NCBI GenBank assembly: GCA_963699175.1
Contig: OY969418.1
Coordinates: 186,001-250,000 of the forward strand
DNA from: JACPYM01 sp963699175
Lineage (GTDB): Bacteria > Acidobacteriota > Blastocatellia > RBC074
Direction of reading: 5' to 3'
Length of the DNA stretch: 64,000 nucleotides
A program made the translations under genes and the position numbers. The notes under the pieces were generated by a model that saw only the letters and a program-made list of their open reading frames with translations, made no database searches and had not been told where the DNA came from. Positions 41,558 to 51,200 of this stretch are shown here, in pieces; within the stretch, counting starts at the first letter, position 1, and each line of letters begins with the position of its first letter.

Positions 41558-41588
41558 CAGCCTCGGTCTTTGTGCAAGACCGAGGCTG
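41558..41588. terminator. Bidirectional terminator hairpin between purD and the convergent secreted-protein gene
   Basis: Perfect 13-bp stem (41558-41570/41576-41588) with 5-base loop; A-rich on the left flank and T-rich on the right, so usable from both sides. Confidence 0.85.
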
Positions 41589-41618
41589 AATTGTTTGTGT
41601 GCTCTGTACCGCGCTGGG

Positions 41619-44219
41619 CTAGAAGATGCACTTGCCGTTGAGCAAGGCCCAGATACTTGCCAGAGCGTCGAAATCCTGTTGGGGATTGATGGACTTACCA
41701 ATCACCTGTACTTCAGCGAGAGAGAGCGGGTTCGCTCCCGCCAACTGCACCCGCACGTAACGCCCCGTCCGGTTGGCGCTAACTGTTGTCAGCACGCCAG
41801 CCGGACCTGTCGTAAAGTAGCTCGACACACCCGGCTGACTTAGCGTAGCGCTCAGGCTGGTCGAAGCGAATGGCACATCCGAGACTAGGACGTAAAACTC
41901 TCTCAAGTTATCGCTGCAGCAATCCGTCCGGTTCCAGACGTTGATTGAGTCAACCGTTTGGATGCCGCCGAGGTCTACCTGCCACCAGGGTTGAAACTCG
42001 TAATTGGTGTTTATGACGGAACCGCTCTCCCAATTGCCATCGGGGTTGCCATCCACGGCACGTGCGGCAACGCCTTCAAAAATCGTGCTCGATTGGGTTG
42101 CCGGTTTGTTAAGGGCGAGGTTGCCCATACTTGTGCCACGGATCACCTGGACGGTCTGATTCATCAGCGTGTCGAGCAGACTGTCGGGCGTAAAGGTTAC
42201 GCCGTTGTTCAATGTGATGGGCGCAAAGCTCACCCCTGAACAATGCAGCGGACTCCAGTAAACATTGAAAACTACTGGAGAGTTGGAGCCGCCGGCCAGA
42301 TTCATACTCATCTGCGCCGTGACGAATTCGCGGTTGAGCCGTTGGCTAGGACTCATCCCGCCCTGCAAGATCAGGCGAATCGTGTTGGTGTTGTTTTGTA
42401 TGGGGATTGGGTTGTTAGAGTTAAAGCCAGACGCCAGCACTGTACCGCCCGGCCAGGAGTTCGGATTGAGCAGAAAATTGAGCGTCGAACGCCAGCAGAG
42501 GGTGTCACACTTCATCGGCATTGGCGGCGGTGTTGGTGTCGGTGTTGGTGTTGGCGTCGGTGTCGGTGTTGGCGTTGGCGTCGGCGTCGGCGTCGGCGTT
42601 ATGACCGCGCAAATTTCACCAAAGTTGTAATCAGTCCCCTGCGCTTGCGAAGACAGCGAAATGTTGGAGAACATATCGTTGGTCACCACGCCACTGAGCG
42701 AGCCAAGAGTATCTTTGCCATCGTTGACGTTGGCGGGCTGTGTCTCAGTAATCTTGAAAACGCCAGGCATCAAGTTCGGGAAGATATAGAAACCATTGGC
42801 GTCAGTCGTCGTCGTCTGATTGACGTTGCCATTGATGTCTACGCCAGTGAGACTGATAGTGACGCCAATGATGGGGATCTCGCCAGCCTGCTTGATGCCA
42901 TCATCATTGCTGTCACAGTAGACAAAACCGGAGAGACTGCCCGGCAATGGTTGTTGCGGCGTCGGCGGCAAGCAAGCCTGGCAAACAAATGGGCAAACCG
43001 GATCGGTCGGAATAAAAGTTGACTCTCTGCTCAAGGTGGGATCACCCATGCGTTTGACTATGACCTGAGCGTTAATGATAGAAGTTTTGCCTGCGCCACC
43101 AGCGCGTTTGATTTCCTCCACCAGTTGTAGGCATTGATTCAAGCGTGCCGATCCCATGAAAAAGACCAGCGCAAGCGAGTCCGTGCGCAGTTCACCATTC
43201 GCTGCCGTATGGAAAGGCAGGAACGCGCCGACCGGATAATTTCTTCCCGTGATATGCTGCAACGCCACATCCGGGGCTAATTGATTGACGACCACGCCGT
43301 TCCCCTGCACCGTGAACATAGCCAGAATGATTTGGCCGCTGCCATCGAATTTTTGCAAAGAGAGCGTCACCATATCGCCTTCTGTCGCTCCGCTGGTGCC
43401 GATGGCGAAGATGAGATCCCAGATACTTTCATTGCAAGAGATAGCGCGCACTACGCTGTTGGGCGCAGTACTGGAGAAGACATAAACATCTCCCCTCCCC
43501 AAACCAGGGTAGACAGTAGGGAAGAATTCGTTGAGTGGTGTAACGCTGGTTCCTGGCGGGATGGGCTGTTGCACGTTCAAGACTAAAGGGCTTCCCGATA
43601 TATTAAAGACGGCGTCCTCACCGTTTTCAGTACCGTGTACATAGGAGGCAATACGGATTTGCAAGGTGTTGGGCGCTTCCGTAATAGATGAGCCGTCAAC
43701 CAGAGCACCCGCGCCATCAAATTTGGCCGTCACGCAGACGTTAACACCGAGGGTAACGATAGACAGCCCTGTTATGTGGCTGCCAGGATTCAGGCGTATT
43801 TTCACCGGGCCAATCTTGATGAAATACCCGGGCGAAAACTCTGTCACGATACCGCAAATTTTGCTTTCGCCACTGGCATTCGCGGTCGTCGCGCCATCGG
43901 TGGTGACAACCTGGCCTTCTGCGTTAAAGCAGAAGGTCGCGCAAACGTTGGCACCTACTGCGATGCCACTCACTGCCCCACCAACCGCAATGGTGAGGCG
44001 TCTGGTGCCAATCACCAAAACGCCTGTGCCAGCGCCAGAAGCGGGTTGGAATTCAGTCACGGTGCCGCAAATTGTTACGCTGGGCGGCGGGCCTGATTGC
44101 GAGCCGTTTTGCACTAAGGCCCCGGCTCCGGCTGCTCTGCCTTTCCACTGTGGGGCGAGCGCTAGCAAGCTAAGGCCGAGTACGATGGCGCAAGTGATCA
44201 ATGTAGTTTGTGTTTTCAT
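41619..44219 (-). CDS. Large secreted protein with SdrD-B-like, TP-repeat and F5/8 type C domains
   Basis: 866 residues with a signal peptide (LITCAIVLGLSLLALAP). Two copies of a ~60-residue Cys-containing unit occur near the N-terminus (ICGTVTEFQPASG...ANVCATFCF; ICGIVTEFSPGYF...VNVCVTAKF). Then come a middle domain, an SdrD B-like Ig domain (LSGFVYCDSNDDGIKQAGE, DANGFYIFPNLMPG), and a Thr-Pro dipeptide tract. The C-terminal discoidin domain has LALNKPATQSSTIF, WWQVDLGG, INVWNRTDCC and RYVRVQLAG. Discoidin domains bind carbohydrates or lipids, so a surface adhesin or glycan binder is likely. No catalytic domain seen. Confidence 0.85.
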   Translation of the reverse strand: MKTQTTLITCAIVLGLSLLALAPQWKGRAAGAGALVQNGSQSGPPPSVTICGTVTEFQPASGAGTGVLVIGTRRLTIAVGGAVSGIAVGANVCATFCFNAEGQVVTTDGATTANASGESKICGIVTEFSPGYFIKIGPVKIRLNPGSHITGLSIVTLGVNVCVTAKFDGAGALVDGSSITEAPNTLQIRIASYVHGTENGEDAVFNISGSPLVLNVQQPIPPGTSVTPLNEFFPTVYPGLGRGDVYVFSSTAPNSVVRAISCNESIWDLIFAIGTSGATEGDMVTLSLQKFDGSGQIILAMFTVQGNGVVVNQLAPDVALQHITGRNYPVGAFLPFHTAANGELRTDSLALVFFMGSARLNQCLQLVEEIKRAGGAGKTSIINAQVIVKRMGDPTLSRESTFIPTDPVCPFVCQACLPPTPQQPLPGSLSGFVYCDSNDDGIKQAGEIPIIGVTISLTGVDINGNVNQTTTTDANGFYIFPNLMPGVFKITETQPANVNDGKDTLGSLSGVVTNDMFSNISLSSQAQGTDYNFGEICAVITPTPTPTPTPTPTPTPTPTPTPTPPPMPMKCDTLCWRSTLNFLLNPNSWPGGTVLASGFNSNNPIPIQNNTNTIRLILQGGMSPSQRLNREFVTAQMSMNLAGGSNSPVVFNVYWSPLHCSGVSFAPITLNNGVTFTPDSLLDTLMNQTVQVIRGTSMGNLALNKPATQSSTIFEGVAARAVDGNPDGNWESGSVINTNYEFQPWWQVDLGGIQTVDSINVWNRTDCCSDNLREFYVLVSDVPFASTSLSATLSQPGVSSYFTTGPAGVLTTVSANRTGRYVRVQLAGANPLSLAEVQVIGKSINPQQDFDALASIWALLNGKCIF
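42530..42600 (-). repeat. Hexamer-type tract encoding (Thr-Pro)n
   Basis: About twelve GGTGT(T/C)/GGCGT(T/C) units that on the minus strand encode alternating Thr and Pro between the SdrD-B-like and discoidin domains. Slippage-prone tract acting as an extended linker. Confidence 0.9.
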
Positions 44220-44947
44220 TCAGTTCTCCTGATTCGTAAGGAGTCGCCGAACAGTTCCGCCCTGTTGGCCGAACTGCGGTGACATAACCGGAGTTAATTG
44301 CACTCTCGCTCGTTGAATCTCGTTAGACCCAACCGGGGACTTAATAAAGTGACAATTATGACGGGGCATTACAGACAATCGCGACTCAAGCCGGGGTTAC
44401 GGAGTCGGCTGCATTGTCGGAACACGGGGACGGGGGGCGAATTGTTTACAACTCAAGCGAAAGAGCGCGGGCGATTGTGGGCACTGACGGGGGCTGAGTC
44501 TGGTACAGCCTGACTGCTGCGACAGACCCCTGCGGGAAACTCAAAGTCGCTCATTCGCGGACAAGCACGTTTTAGCGGGGCACGTGCGAAACTTACCAAA
44601 GTACCTGGGACGAAGTAGCTCCGCAGTATTACCTGATCTGATTTGCCGGATAACTTAACCGCAACACCGCTATGAAACCTCGTCGCGGGCTTAGTGTACG
44701 GATTTTGTCGCAAAGCGTCTACAAGATTTCAATTAGAGACTTGATTTTAATTATAGGAACGATTGATTTTGGCTAGCTTGAGCATGCTACGAGCAGCAAG
44801 CTCAGCCTGGCGCATTTATGATTGGCAAACTTGTGCTGTAACGAGCCTAAGATTATGATGCTCGCGCGCTACTTAATTTCTCTCAGACAACAGCAAGATG
44901 ATTTTCCCGCGACGCTTGTTCGCGGCAGTTTTTGGAGGAATAGCTCA
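44220..44947. other. Long gene-free region before the microcompartment genes
   Basis: 728 bases without a supported gene or clear repeat. It is the divergent control region for the secreted protein and the shell-protein operon; no operator was recognised. Confidence 0.55.
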
Positions 44948-45298
44948 ATGAATATGGAAGCTCTCGGCATGGTCGAGACGAAAGGTTTTGTCGGCGCAGT
45001 GGAGGCGGCGGACGCAATGGTCAAAGCCGCCAACGTCGTGTTGATTGGCAAGGAATACATCGGCGCCGGTTACGTGACCGTCTTCGTGCGCGGTGACGTT
45101 GGCGCGGTCAAGGCTGCGACCGATGCTGGGGCGGCAGCCGCTCGGCGTGTCGGTGAACTGGTCTCCGTCCACGTTATCCCGCGCCCACACAGTGAGGTTG
45201 AACGTGTCTTACCTGGCAACGGTTATCGTCCCGGTTCGCGGCTTGGCGGCGCAGAGCCGAAAGCCCTGGGCGAGGGTAACGAAAGCAAGCGTAAGTAA
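44948..45298 (+). CDS. Bacterial microcompartment shell protein (BMC-H)
   Basis: 116 residues from ATG 44948, which has GGAGGA at proper distance. BMC domain: MEALGMVETKGFVGAVEAADAMVKAANVVL (in pieces), IGAGYVTVFVRGDVGAVKAATDAG, VSVHVIPRPHSEVERVLP. This is the PduA/EutM/CcmK-type hexamer-forming shell protein. The pore-loop region KEYIGAGYVT is intact. It lies 5 bases before an acylating aldehyde dehydrogenase, the enzyme usually enclosed in such shells. No pentamer (EutN/CcmL) gene is in the window, so the rest of the shell must be elsewhere. Confidence 0.93.
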   Translation: MNMEALGMVETKGFVGAVEAADAMVKAANVVLIGKEYIGAGYVTVFVRGDVGAVKAATDAGAAAARRVGELVSVHVIPRPHSEVERVLPGNGYRPGSRLGGAEPKALGEGNESKRK

Positions 45299-45303
45299 GG
45301 CCC

Positions 45304-47055
45304 ATGCCCGATAAAGACCTGCAATCCATCCAAACCGCCCGCGATTTGGTTGAAGCGGCGCAGCGCGCGCAAGCCGTTGTGGCTACCTACAATCAATCCC
45401 GCATTGACGCGATTTGCGACGCGATGGCGCTGGCCGCACAACGCGAATCCATGCGGCTGGCCCAACTGGCGCACGAAGAGACCGGCTACGGCAACCCGGC
45501 AGATAAAAACGTCAAGAACCTGTTCTCAGCCGTTGACGTGCACAACTATTTCAAAGGCTTGAAGACGGTCGGCGTAGTACGTGACAACGAATCAGTGGTT
45601 GAAATCGCTGCGCCGCGCGGTGTCGTCGCCGCGATCATTCCTTCCACCAATCCGACCTCGACGGCAATCTTCAAAATCTTGATTGCGCTCAAATCGCGCA
45701 ATGCCGTCGTGCTCAGCCCGCATCCATCGGCCACACGCTGCGTCGTCGAAGTCGCCAATGTGATGCGCGCAGCAGGTGTCCAGGCTGGCTTGCCGCCTGA
45801 GGCAGTCGGTTGCATCGAGCTAACGACTATCGAAGGCACTGAAGCTTTGATGAAGCACAAGCAGACAGCGGTGATTTTGGCGACCGGCGGGCTAGGCTTG
45901 GTGCGTGCCGCTTATTCATCAGGCAAGCCCGCGTTTGGCGTTGGCCCTGGCAATGTGCCTGCGTTTATTGAAAAAACCGCTGACGCGGCAAAAGCTGTGC
46001 GCGACATCCTCGCGGGCACCTGCTTCGACTTCGGCACTATCTGCGCTTCCGAACAAGCTATGGTGGTAGACGCGTCGTTGGACAAAGAAGTCCGTGCGCA
46101 ACTCAGTGCGCAAGGCGCATACTTCTTAAATGCAGCGCAAGCCGACGCGTTGGCGCAACTGGTCGTCGGCCCGAATCGTCACCTCAACCCCAAGATCGTC
46201 GGCAAGCCCGCTACGACGCTGGCGGAATGGGCTGGGTTGAGTGTGCCACCCAATACCCGCTGTTTGATTGCTGAAGTCGGCGGCGTTGGGCGCGATTATC
46301 CGCTTTCTATCGAGAAGCTCTCGCCGATTCTGGCCTATTACGTCGTGAATGGTTTGGAAGAGGGCAGCCGGCGTTGCGATGAAATCTTGCACTTCGGCGG
46401 GATGGGGCACACCGCTTCGATCCACACGCGCAGCCGTGAAGCCGCGCTGCATTACGGCACGCTGATGCCTGCCGCACGCGTCGTCGTCAACACACCTTCG
46501 ACACACGGCGCAATTGGTTTTTCGACTGCGCTCGCGCCTTCGATGACGCTAGGCTGTGGCTCCTGGGGCGGCAACGTGACCTCGGACAACATCTCACCGC
46601 TGCATCTGATGGACATCAAGCGGGTGGCCTTTGAGACGCGCCCGGTGACTTCGGCAAACGAAGCGAGCGTAAATTCATCCGTCATCGCTGCGCCCGCCGT
46701 GTCACTCCATCATTCCGCGAATGGGCCACAGACTACGCTAGACCGCGCGACGATTGAAGCATTAGTTGATCGAGTGCTCGCCGCGCGTAAACCGGCAGAG
46801 GCGAACGGGCCGGTTGCGCCAAACCCTAAGCCGGGCGGAGGCGCACAAGCGGCAATGCCCGTGCCGCCTCCGCCCGCGCCGCCAGCCACAGCGGAGAAGC
46901 CCAAGCCCAAAGCTGTGGACTTCGTCTGCGAAGAAGATGTCAGACAAGCTTTGGCAAAAGGCGAGAAGATTCATATCAACGCAAAAACGATTATCACTCC
47001 TGCCGCCCGCGATTTGGGTGATGAACGCGAGGTCTTTGCTAAAACTTTTTCGTAG
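45304..47055 (+). CDS. CoA-acylating aldehyde dehydrogenase of a microcompartment (EutE/PduP-like) with C-terminal tail
   Basis: 583 residues, about 100 longer than typical. The catalytic domain (about 1-470) has GVVAAIIPSTNPTSTAIFK, KSRNAVVLSPHPSA, and the active-site cysteine near residue 246 in FDFGTICASEQAMVVD. After a Pro/Ala-rich linker (about 500-545), a conserved tail reads VDFVCEEDVRQALAKGEKIH then INAKTIITPAARDLG and DEREVF. Short helical tails after a flexible linker are the usual form of encapsulation peptides in microcompartment enzymes. It would convert an aldehyde and CoA to acyl-CoA with NAD inside the shell. Confidence 0.9.
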   Translation: MPDKDLQSIQTARDLVEAAQRAQAVVATYNQSRIDAICDAMALAAQRESMRLAQLAHEETGYGNPADKNVKNLFSAVDVHNYFKGLKTVGVVRDNESVVEIAAPRGVVAAIIPSTNPTSTAIFKILIALKSRNAVVLSPHPSATRCVVEVANVMRAAGVQAGLPPEAVGCIELTTIEGTEALMKHKQTAVILATGGLGLVRAAYSSGKPAFGVGPGNVPAFIEKTADAAKAVRDILAGTCFDFGTICASEQAMVVDASLDKEVRAQLSAQGAYFLNAAQADALAQLVVGPNRHLNPKIVGKPATTLAEWAGLSVPPNTRCLIAEVGGVGRDYPLSIEKLSPILAYYVVNGLEEGSRRCDEILHFGGMGHTASIHTRSREAALHYGTLMPAARVVVNTPSTHGAIGFSTALAPSMTLGCGSWGGNVTSDNISPLHLMDIKRVAFETRPVTSANEASVNSSVIAAPAVSLHHSANGPQTTLDRATIEALVDRVLAARKPAEANGPVAPNPKPGGGAQAAMPVPPPPAPPATAEKPKPKAVDFVCEEDVRQALAKGEKIHINAKTIITPAARDLGDEREVFAKTFS

Positions 47056-47198
47056 TCCCAACAAACGCTCGTAACGTTTGCTGACTCCGCTCACTTTTCC
47101 AAACGGCGATGCGCAACGTGGCAAGCTGATGAGCGCGATTGCTTCGCGTGAATTTCTCCGCTCGTTCAGCTTCGCCCTCTAACCCCCTAAAGGAAACT

Positions 47199-48107
47199 AT
47201 GCCAGCAAACTATCCCAACTTCGAAAGCTTCGGTGGTAAAACCAAACTGGGCGCAGGCGGATTCCGGCGCATAGCCTATATCATCATCGGCTTCTTCGTG
47301 CTGCTCCTACTATTGGCTACTTTCAAGACTGTCCCCGCCGGACATCGCGCGGTGGTCTTTAACAACGTCAGCGGCGGCTTGAGCGCGCGCGGCGAGGGCT
47401 TGACCGTGCTCGTGCCGTTTATGCAGTCGTTGACGATGTACGACGTGCGCACTTCGACCTACACGATGAGCCGGATGGCCAACGAAGGTCAGCTCAGAGG
47501 CGACGATGCGGTGCAGGCCTTGACCAGCGACGGGCAGGAAGTAGCCGTGGACATTTCGATTCTTTATCATCCCGATCCGCTCAAGATCACCCAACTCCAT
47601 CGCGAGATCGGCCCGGATTATGAAGCCAAGATCGTGCGCCCCTCCGGACGTAGTGTCACTCGCACCTCGGTCAGCAAGTACGCCGTGATTGACGTTTACG
47701 GCGTTAAGCGTTCGGAGATTCAGAACGAGGTTCAAACTGAATTGAAGGCGCTTTTTGACAAGAGCTACTTGATCCTGGACAGCCTGCTGGTGCGCAACGT
47801 GGACTTTTCAGGGGAATTCAAGAAGGCCATCGAACTGAAGCAGATCGCGCAACAAGAGGCCGAGCGCAAGAAGTATGAACTCGAAAAAGAGAAGATCGAG
47901 AAAGAGCGCAAGATCATCGCCGCCGAAGGCGACGCCGACTCCATCCGCCTGCGCGGCGAGGCGCTCTCGCGCAACCCGGCGCTGATCCAATACGAGTACG
48001 TCCAGAAGATCGCGCCGGGCGTTCAAACGATTATCTCGGACGGCCGCTCGATTCTAAGCCTGGGTGATTTGGTCAAAAGCGGCGGTCAGGCAAGAGGAAA
48101 GCAATAA
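47199..48107 (+). CDS. Prohibitin-like SPFH/Band 7 membrane protein
   Basis: 302 residues from ATG 47199 with AAAGGA upstream. One N-terminal membrane helix (IAYIIIGFFVLLLLLATF), then the SPFH domain: VPAGHRAVVFNNVSGGLSARGEGL, QALTSDGQEVAVDISILYHPDP, YGVKRSEIQNEVQTEL. A coiled coil follows (LKQIAQQEAERKKYELEKEKIEKERKIIAAEGDAD in pieces). Forms large ring or microdomain assemblies in the membrane and often controls proteolysis. Independent of the microcompartment genes upstream (143-base gap). Confidence 0.92.
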   Translation: MPANYPNFESFGGKTKLGAGGFRRIAYIIIGFFVLLLLLATFKTVPAGHRAVVFNNVSGGLSARGEGLTVLVPFMQSLTMYDVRTSTYTMSRMANEGQLRGDDAVQALTSDGQEVAVDISILYHPDPLKITQLHREIGPDYEAKIVRPSGRSVTRTSVSKYAVIDVYGVKRSEIQNEVQTELKALFDKSYLILDSLLVRNVDFSGEFKKAIELKQIAQQEAERKKYELEKEKIEKERKIIAAEGDADSIRLRGEALSRNPALIQYEYVQKIAPGVQTIISDGRSILSLGDLVKSGGQARGKQ

Positions 48108-48214
48108 ACGACGGATAACATCTATCTTCGTAAGGATTGTTATGAGAGGATTGACGGTCTGCCAGGCGCGTCCGATGGCAGGCTCATCAATCCTATTTTC
48201 TTTTTTGATTCACG

Positions 48215-51200
48215 ATGGCGAAGTATCTGACAAGACATCTTTCACCTTTCTTTGAGCCGGGTGTGCGCGGGCGGGGTGAGAATTACTTCCGTAACAGCTT
48301 GGTGCAACTCAAGCGCGGTGATGCCTGGCGAGTAGCGGCTAGGGTACAAGGCGGCGACGCTTATCGTGTCACGCTCGAACGCGAGCACGACAAGATCATC
48401 GCGCGCTGTGATTGCCCTTACTTTGAAGATGTCGGGCCGTGCAAACACATCTGGGCCGTGTTGTTGCTGAGCGACGAGCGCAAGTTTTTAACCGGTGATG
48501 GGAATGGTCGCGTGGTGACTTTGGTGGAAGATGGCTTGGACGAAGACGAAATTGACAATGACGATGACGAGTTTGACGACGAGTACGATGATGAGGATTT
48601 CACGGAGCCACCGCTAAAACGGATTGCAGCCAAACCCGTCCTGGTTGTTCAGACTCCCACCCCGCCTCCGGCGCCACCTGAAAAGCAGCCATTGCCGAGC
48701 TGGAAAGAGCAACTCTCCGCACTCGGTCGCACCGGGCGCGTGATCGAGACGCCAGCGCAAAAGAGCGCTTGGCCAGAGTCGCGCGAGGTTTTATACGTGC
48801 TAGATGTCCCGGCGACGCTCAATGATCACACGCCCATCATCGAAATCTTCTACCACGACCGCCGCAAAGACGGCACTTGGGGCACGACCAAAAACAAACG
48901 CTTTTCGCGCGCCGAAGTCGCGCATATCACCGACCCGCAAGACCGTCAAATCTTTGCCCGCCTGGTCGGAGCCAAAGAGCATTACAGCTATTACGGTTAC
49001 TATCAAAGCGATCATTACGGCTACAACTATCGCGACCGTTACGAGCAAGTGCCTTATTTACTGCGGCTCGGCGATCCATTGCCGGAAGTCGTGTTACCGC
49101 TGATTTGTCAAACCGGACGCTGTTACTTGCGCCTAACGCCCAATGCAAAAGAGACGCAATGGTTGAAGGTCGAATGGGACGAGAGCGCGGCTTGGGACTT
49201 CAGGTTGGAGGTTTCGCCTGCGCCAGACGGCTGGGAATTGAAAGGCATCTTAAAGCGTGGCGCTGAGCAGATGGGTTTGAAAGAGCCAGTCCTGCTGCAC
49301 GAATCCGGCTTTGTCTTCACACGTACGCGCGCCGCGCGGCTCGACGCCCACGGCGCATTTCAATGGGTCGCGTTACTGCGCAAGGAAGAGCAGGTCATCA
49401 TCCCGTATGAGCAGCGTGAGGAGTTGTTGCAAGAATTACTGCGTTATCCTCAACTGCCGCCGCTCGATTTGCCGGAGGATTTTCGTTACGAAGAGGTCAG
49501 GCTCACGCCGCAACCACTGCTCACCATCAGGAAGCCTGGCAAGAGTCCTTACGGGCATCAGCCGGAACGCTTGCGCGGCAATTTGTCATTCGATTACGCG
49601 GGCGTTGTGGTTGCAAGTGAAGATTTGCGGCGCGGTGTTTACGAAGCTGCCACACACCGCCTGATCGTGCGCGATCAAGACTTCGAGCAACGCGCAGGCA
49701 CATTGCTCTACGATCTAGGCTTTCGCTACAAGCAAGCTGACTATTACAACAAAGAACCTGGTTGGGATTTAGCGCCGTCCAAATTGCCACGCGCCGTGCG
49801 CGTCATGATCGGCGCGGGCTGGCACGTCGAGGCCGAAGGCAAAGTCTTCCGCAGCGCGGGCCAGACGAAAGTGCAGGTCAGCTCTGGCATTGATTGGTTT
49901 GAACTGCACGGTACGGTTGATTTCGGCGAGATGACGGCCAAGCTGCCCGCCTTGCTCGCGGCTTTACAGCGCGGCGAGAGTGTCGTCAAACTCGACGACG
50001 GCACGTTCGGCATCTTGCCCGAAGACTGGCTTAACAAATTCGGCTTACTGGCCAAACTCGGCAAAGCGGAAGAAGATCATCTACGCTTTACCAAAACCCA
50101 GGTCGGCGTGCTCGACGCCCTGCTGGCTGCGCAACCCGACGCCACTTGTGATGCCGTTTTTGAACAAGCGCGACAACGCCTGAAAAGTTTCGCCGGCGTC
50201 CAAGCCTCTGAACCGCCCGCAGGCTTTATCGGCGAATTGCGCGGTTATCAGAAAGAAGGTTTGGGTTGGATGAGCTTCCTGCGCGAATTTAGTTTCGGCG
50301 GTTGTCTGGCAGACGACATGGGGGTTGGAAAGACAATCCAGGTGCTCGCCTTGCTCGAAGCGCGCCGTGAAAAGAGAGCGGGAGCGCGTGAGAGCGTGAG
50401 CGCGGAAGTAAAAACAACGGCCAAGAAAACCAACAAAAATAAAAAGCCGAAGAGTGGGGAGAGAACGGAAACAGGCATAATCGCTCCCGCTCCCCCGCTC
50501 CCACACTCTCCCACTCTCCCCACCTCCCCTGCACTTGTCGTTGTCCCGAAATCGCTGGTCTTCAACTGGAAGCAAGAGGCCGCGCGCTTCACGCCGCAAT
50601 TGCGCATCCTCGATCACACCGGGCACGGCAGGCAGAAAGCGGGCGAGCATTTCGAGGATTACGACGTAATCCTGACCACCTACGGCACGCTGCGCCGCGA
50701 CGCCGTGGATTTCAAAGACGTGCAGTTCGATTACGTCATTCTCGACGAAGCCCAGGCGATCAAAAACGCCGACACCGCCTCGGCCAAAGCCGTGCGCTTG
50801 TTGAACGGCGACCATCGGCTCGCGCTCAGCGGCACGCCCGTCGAAAACCATCTTGGCGAGTTGTGGAGCCTCTTCGAGTTTTTGAATCCGGGCATGCTCG
50901 GTACGGCCTCAGTTTTCAAACTCACCGGCACTGGCGCGCGTGCACCTGAAGAAGAAACGCGCAAGCTGCTGGCGCAGGCGTTGCGCCCATTCATTCTGCG
51001 CCGCACCAAAGAGCAGGTGGCGAAAGAGCTGCCTGCCAAACTAGAACAGACACTGTTTTGCGAACTCGAACCCAAGCAACGCAAGCTCTACAACGAACTG
51101 CGCGACCATTACCGCAACTCGCTGCTCAGCCGCATTGACAGCATCGGCTTGGGCCGCGCCAAAATCCAAATCCTCGAAGCGTTGCTGCGCCTGCGCCAGG

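Noticed and set aside
42530..42600. Possible CRISPR or satellite array
   Set aside because: Units are 6 bases, without spacers, and translate as (Thr-Pro)n within a secreted protein.
42243..43022. Arg/Trp/Cys-rich frame opposite the large secreted protein
   Set aside because: Composition comes from the antisense of the Thr-Pro tract and SdrD-B domain; not protein-like.
44822..44947. 42-codon N-terminal extension of the BMC shell protein
   Set aside because: A strong ribosome-binding site precedes ATG 44948, which coincides with the conserved start of the BMC domain.
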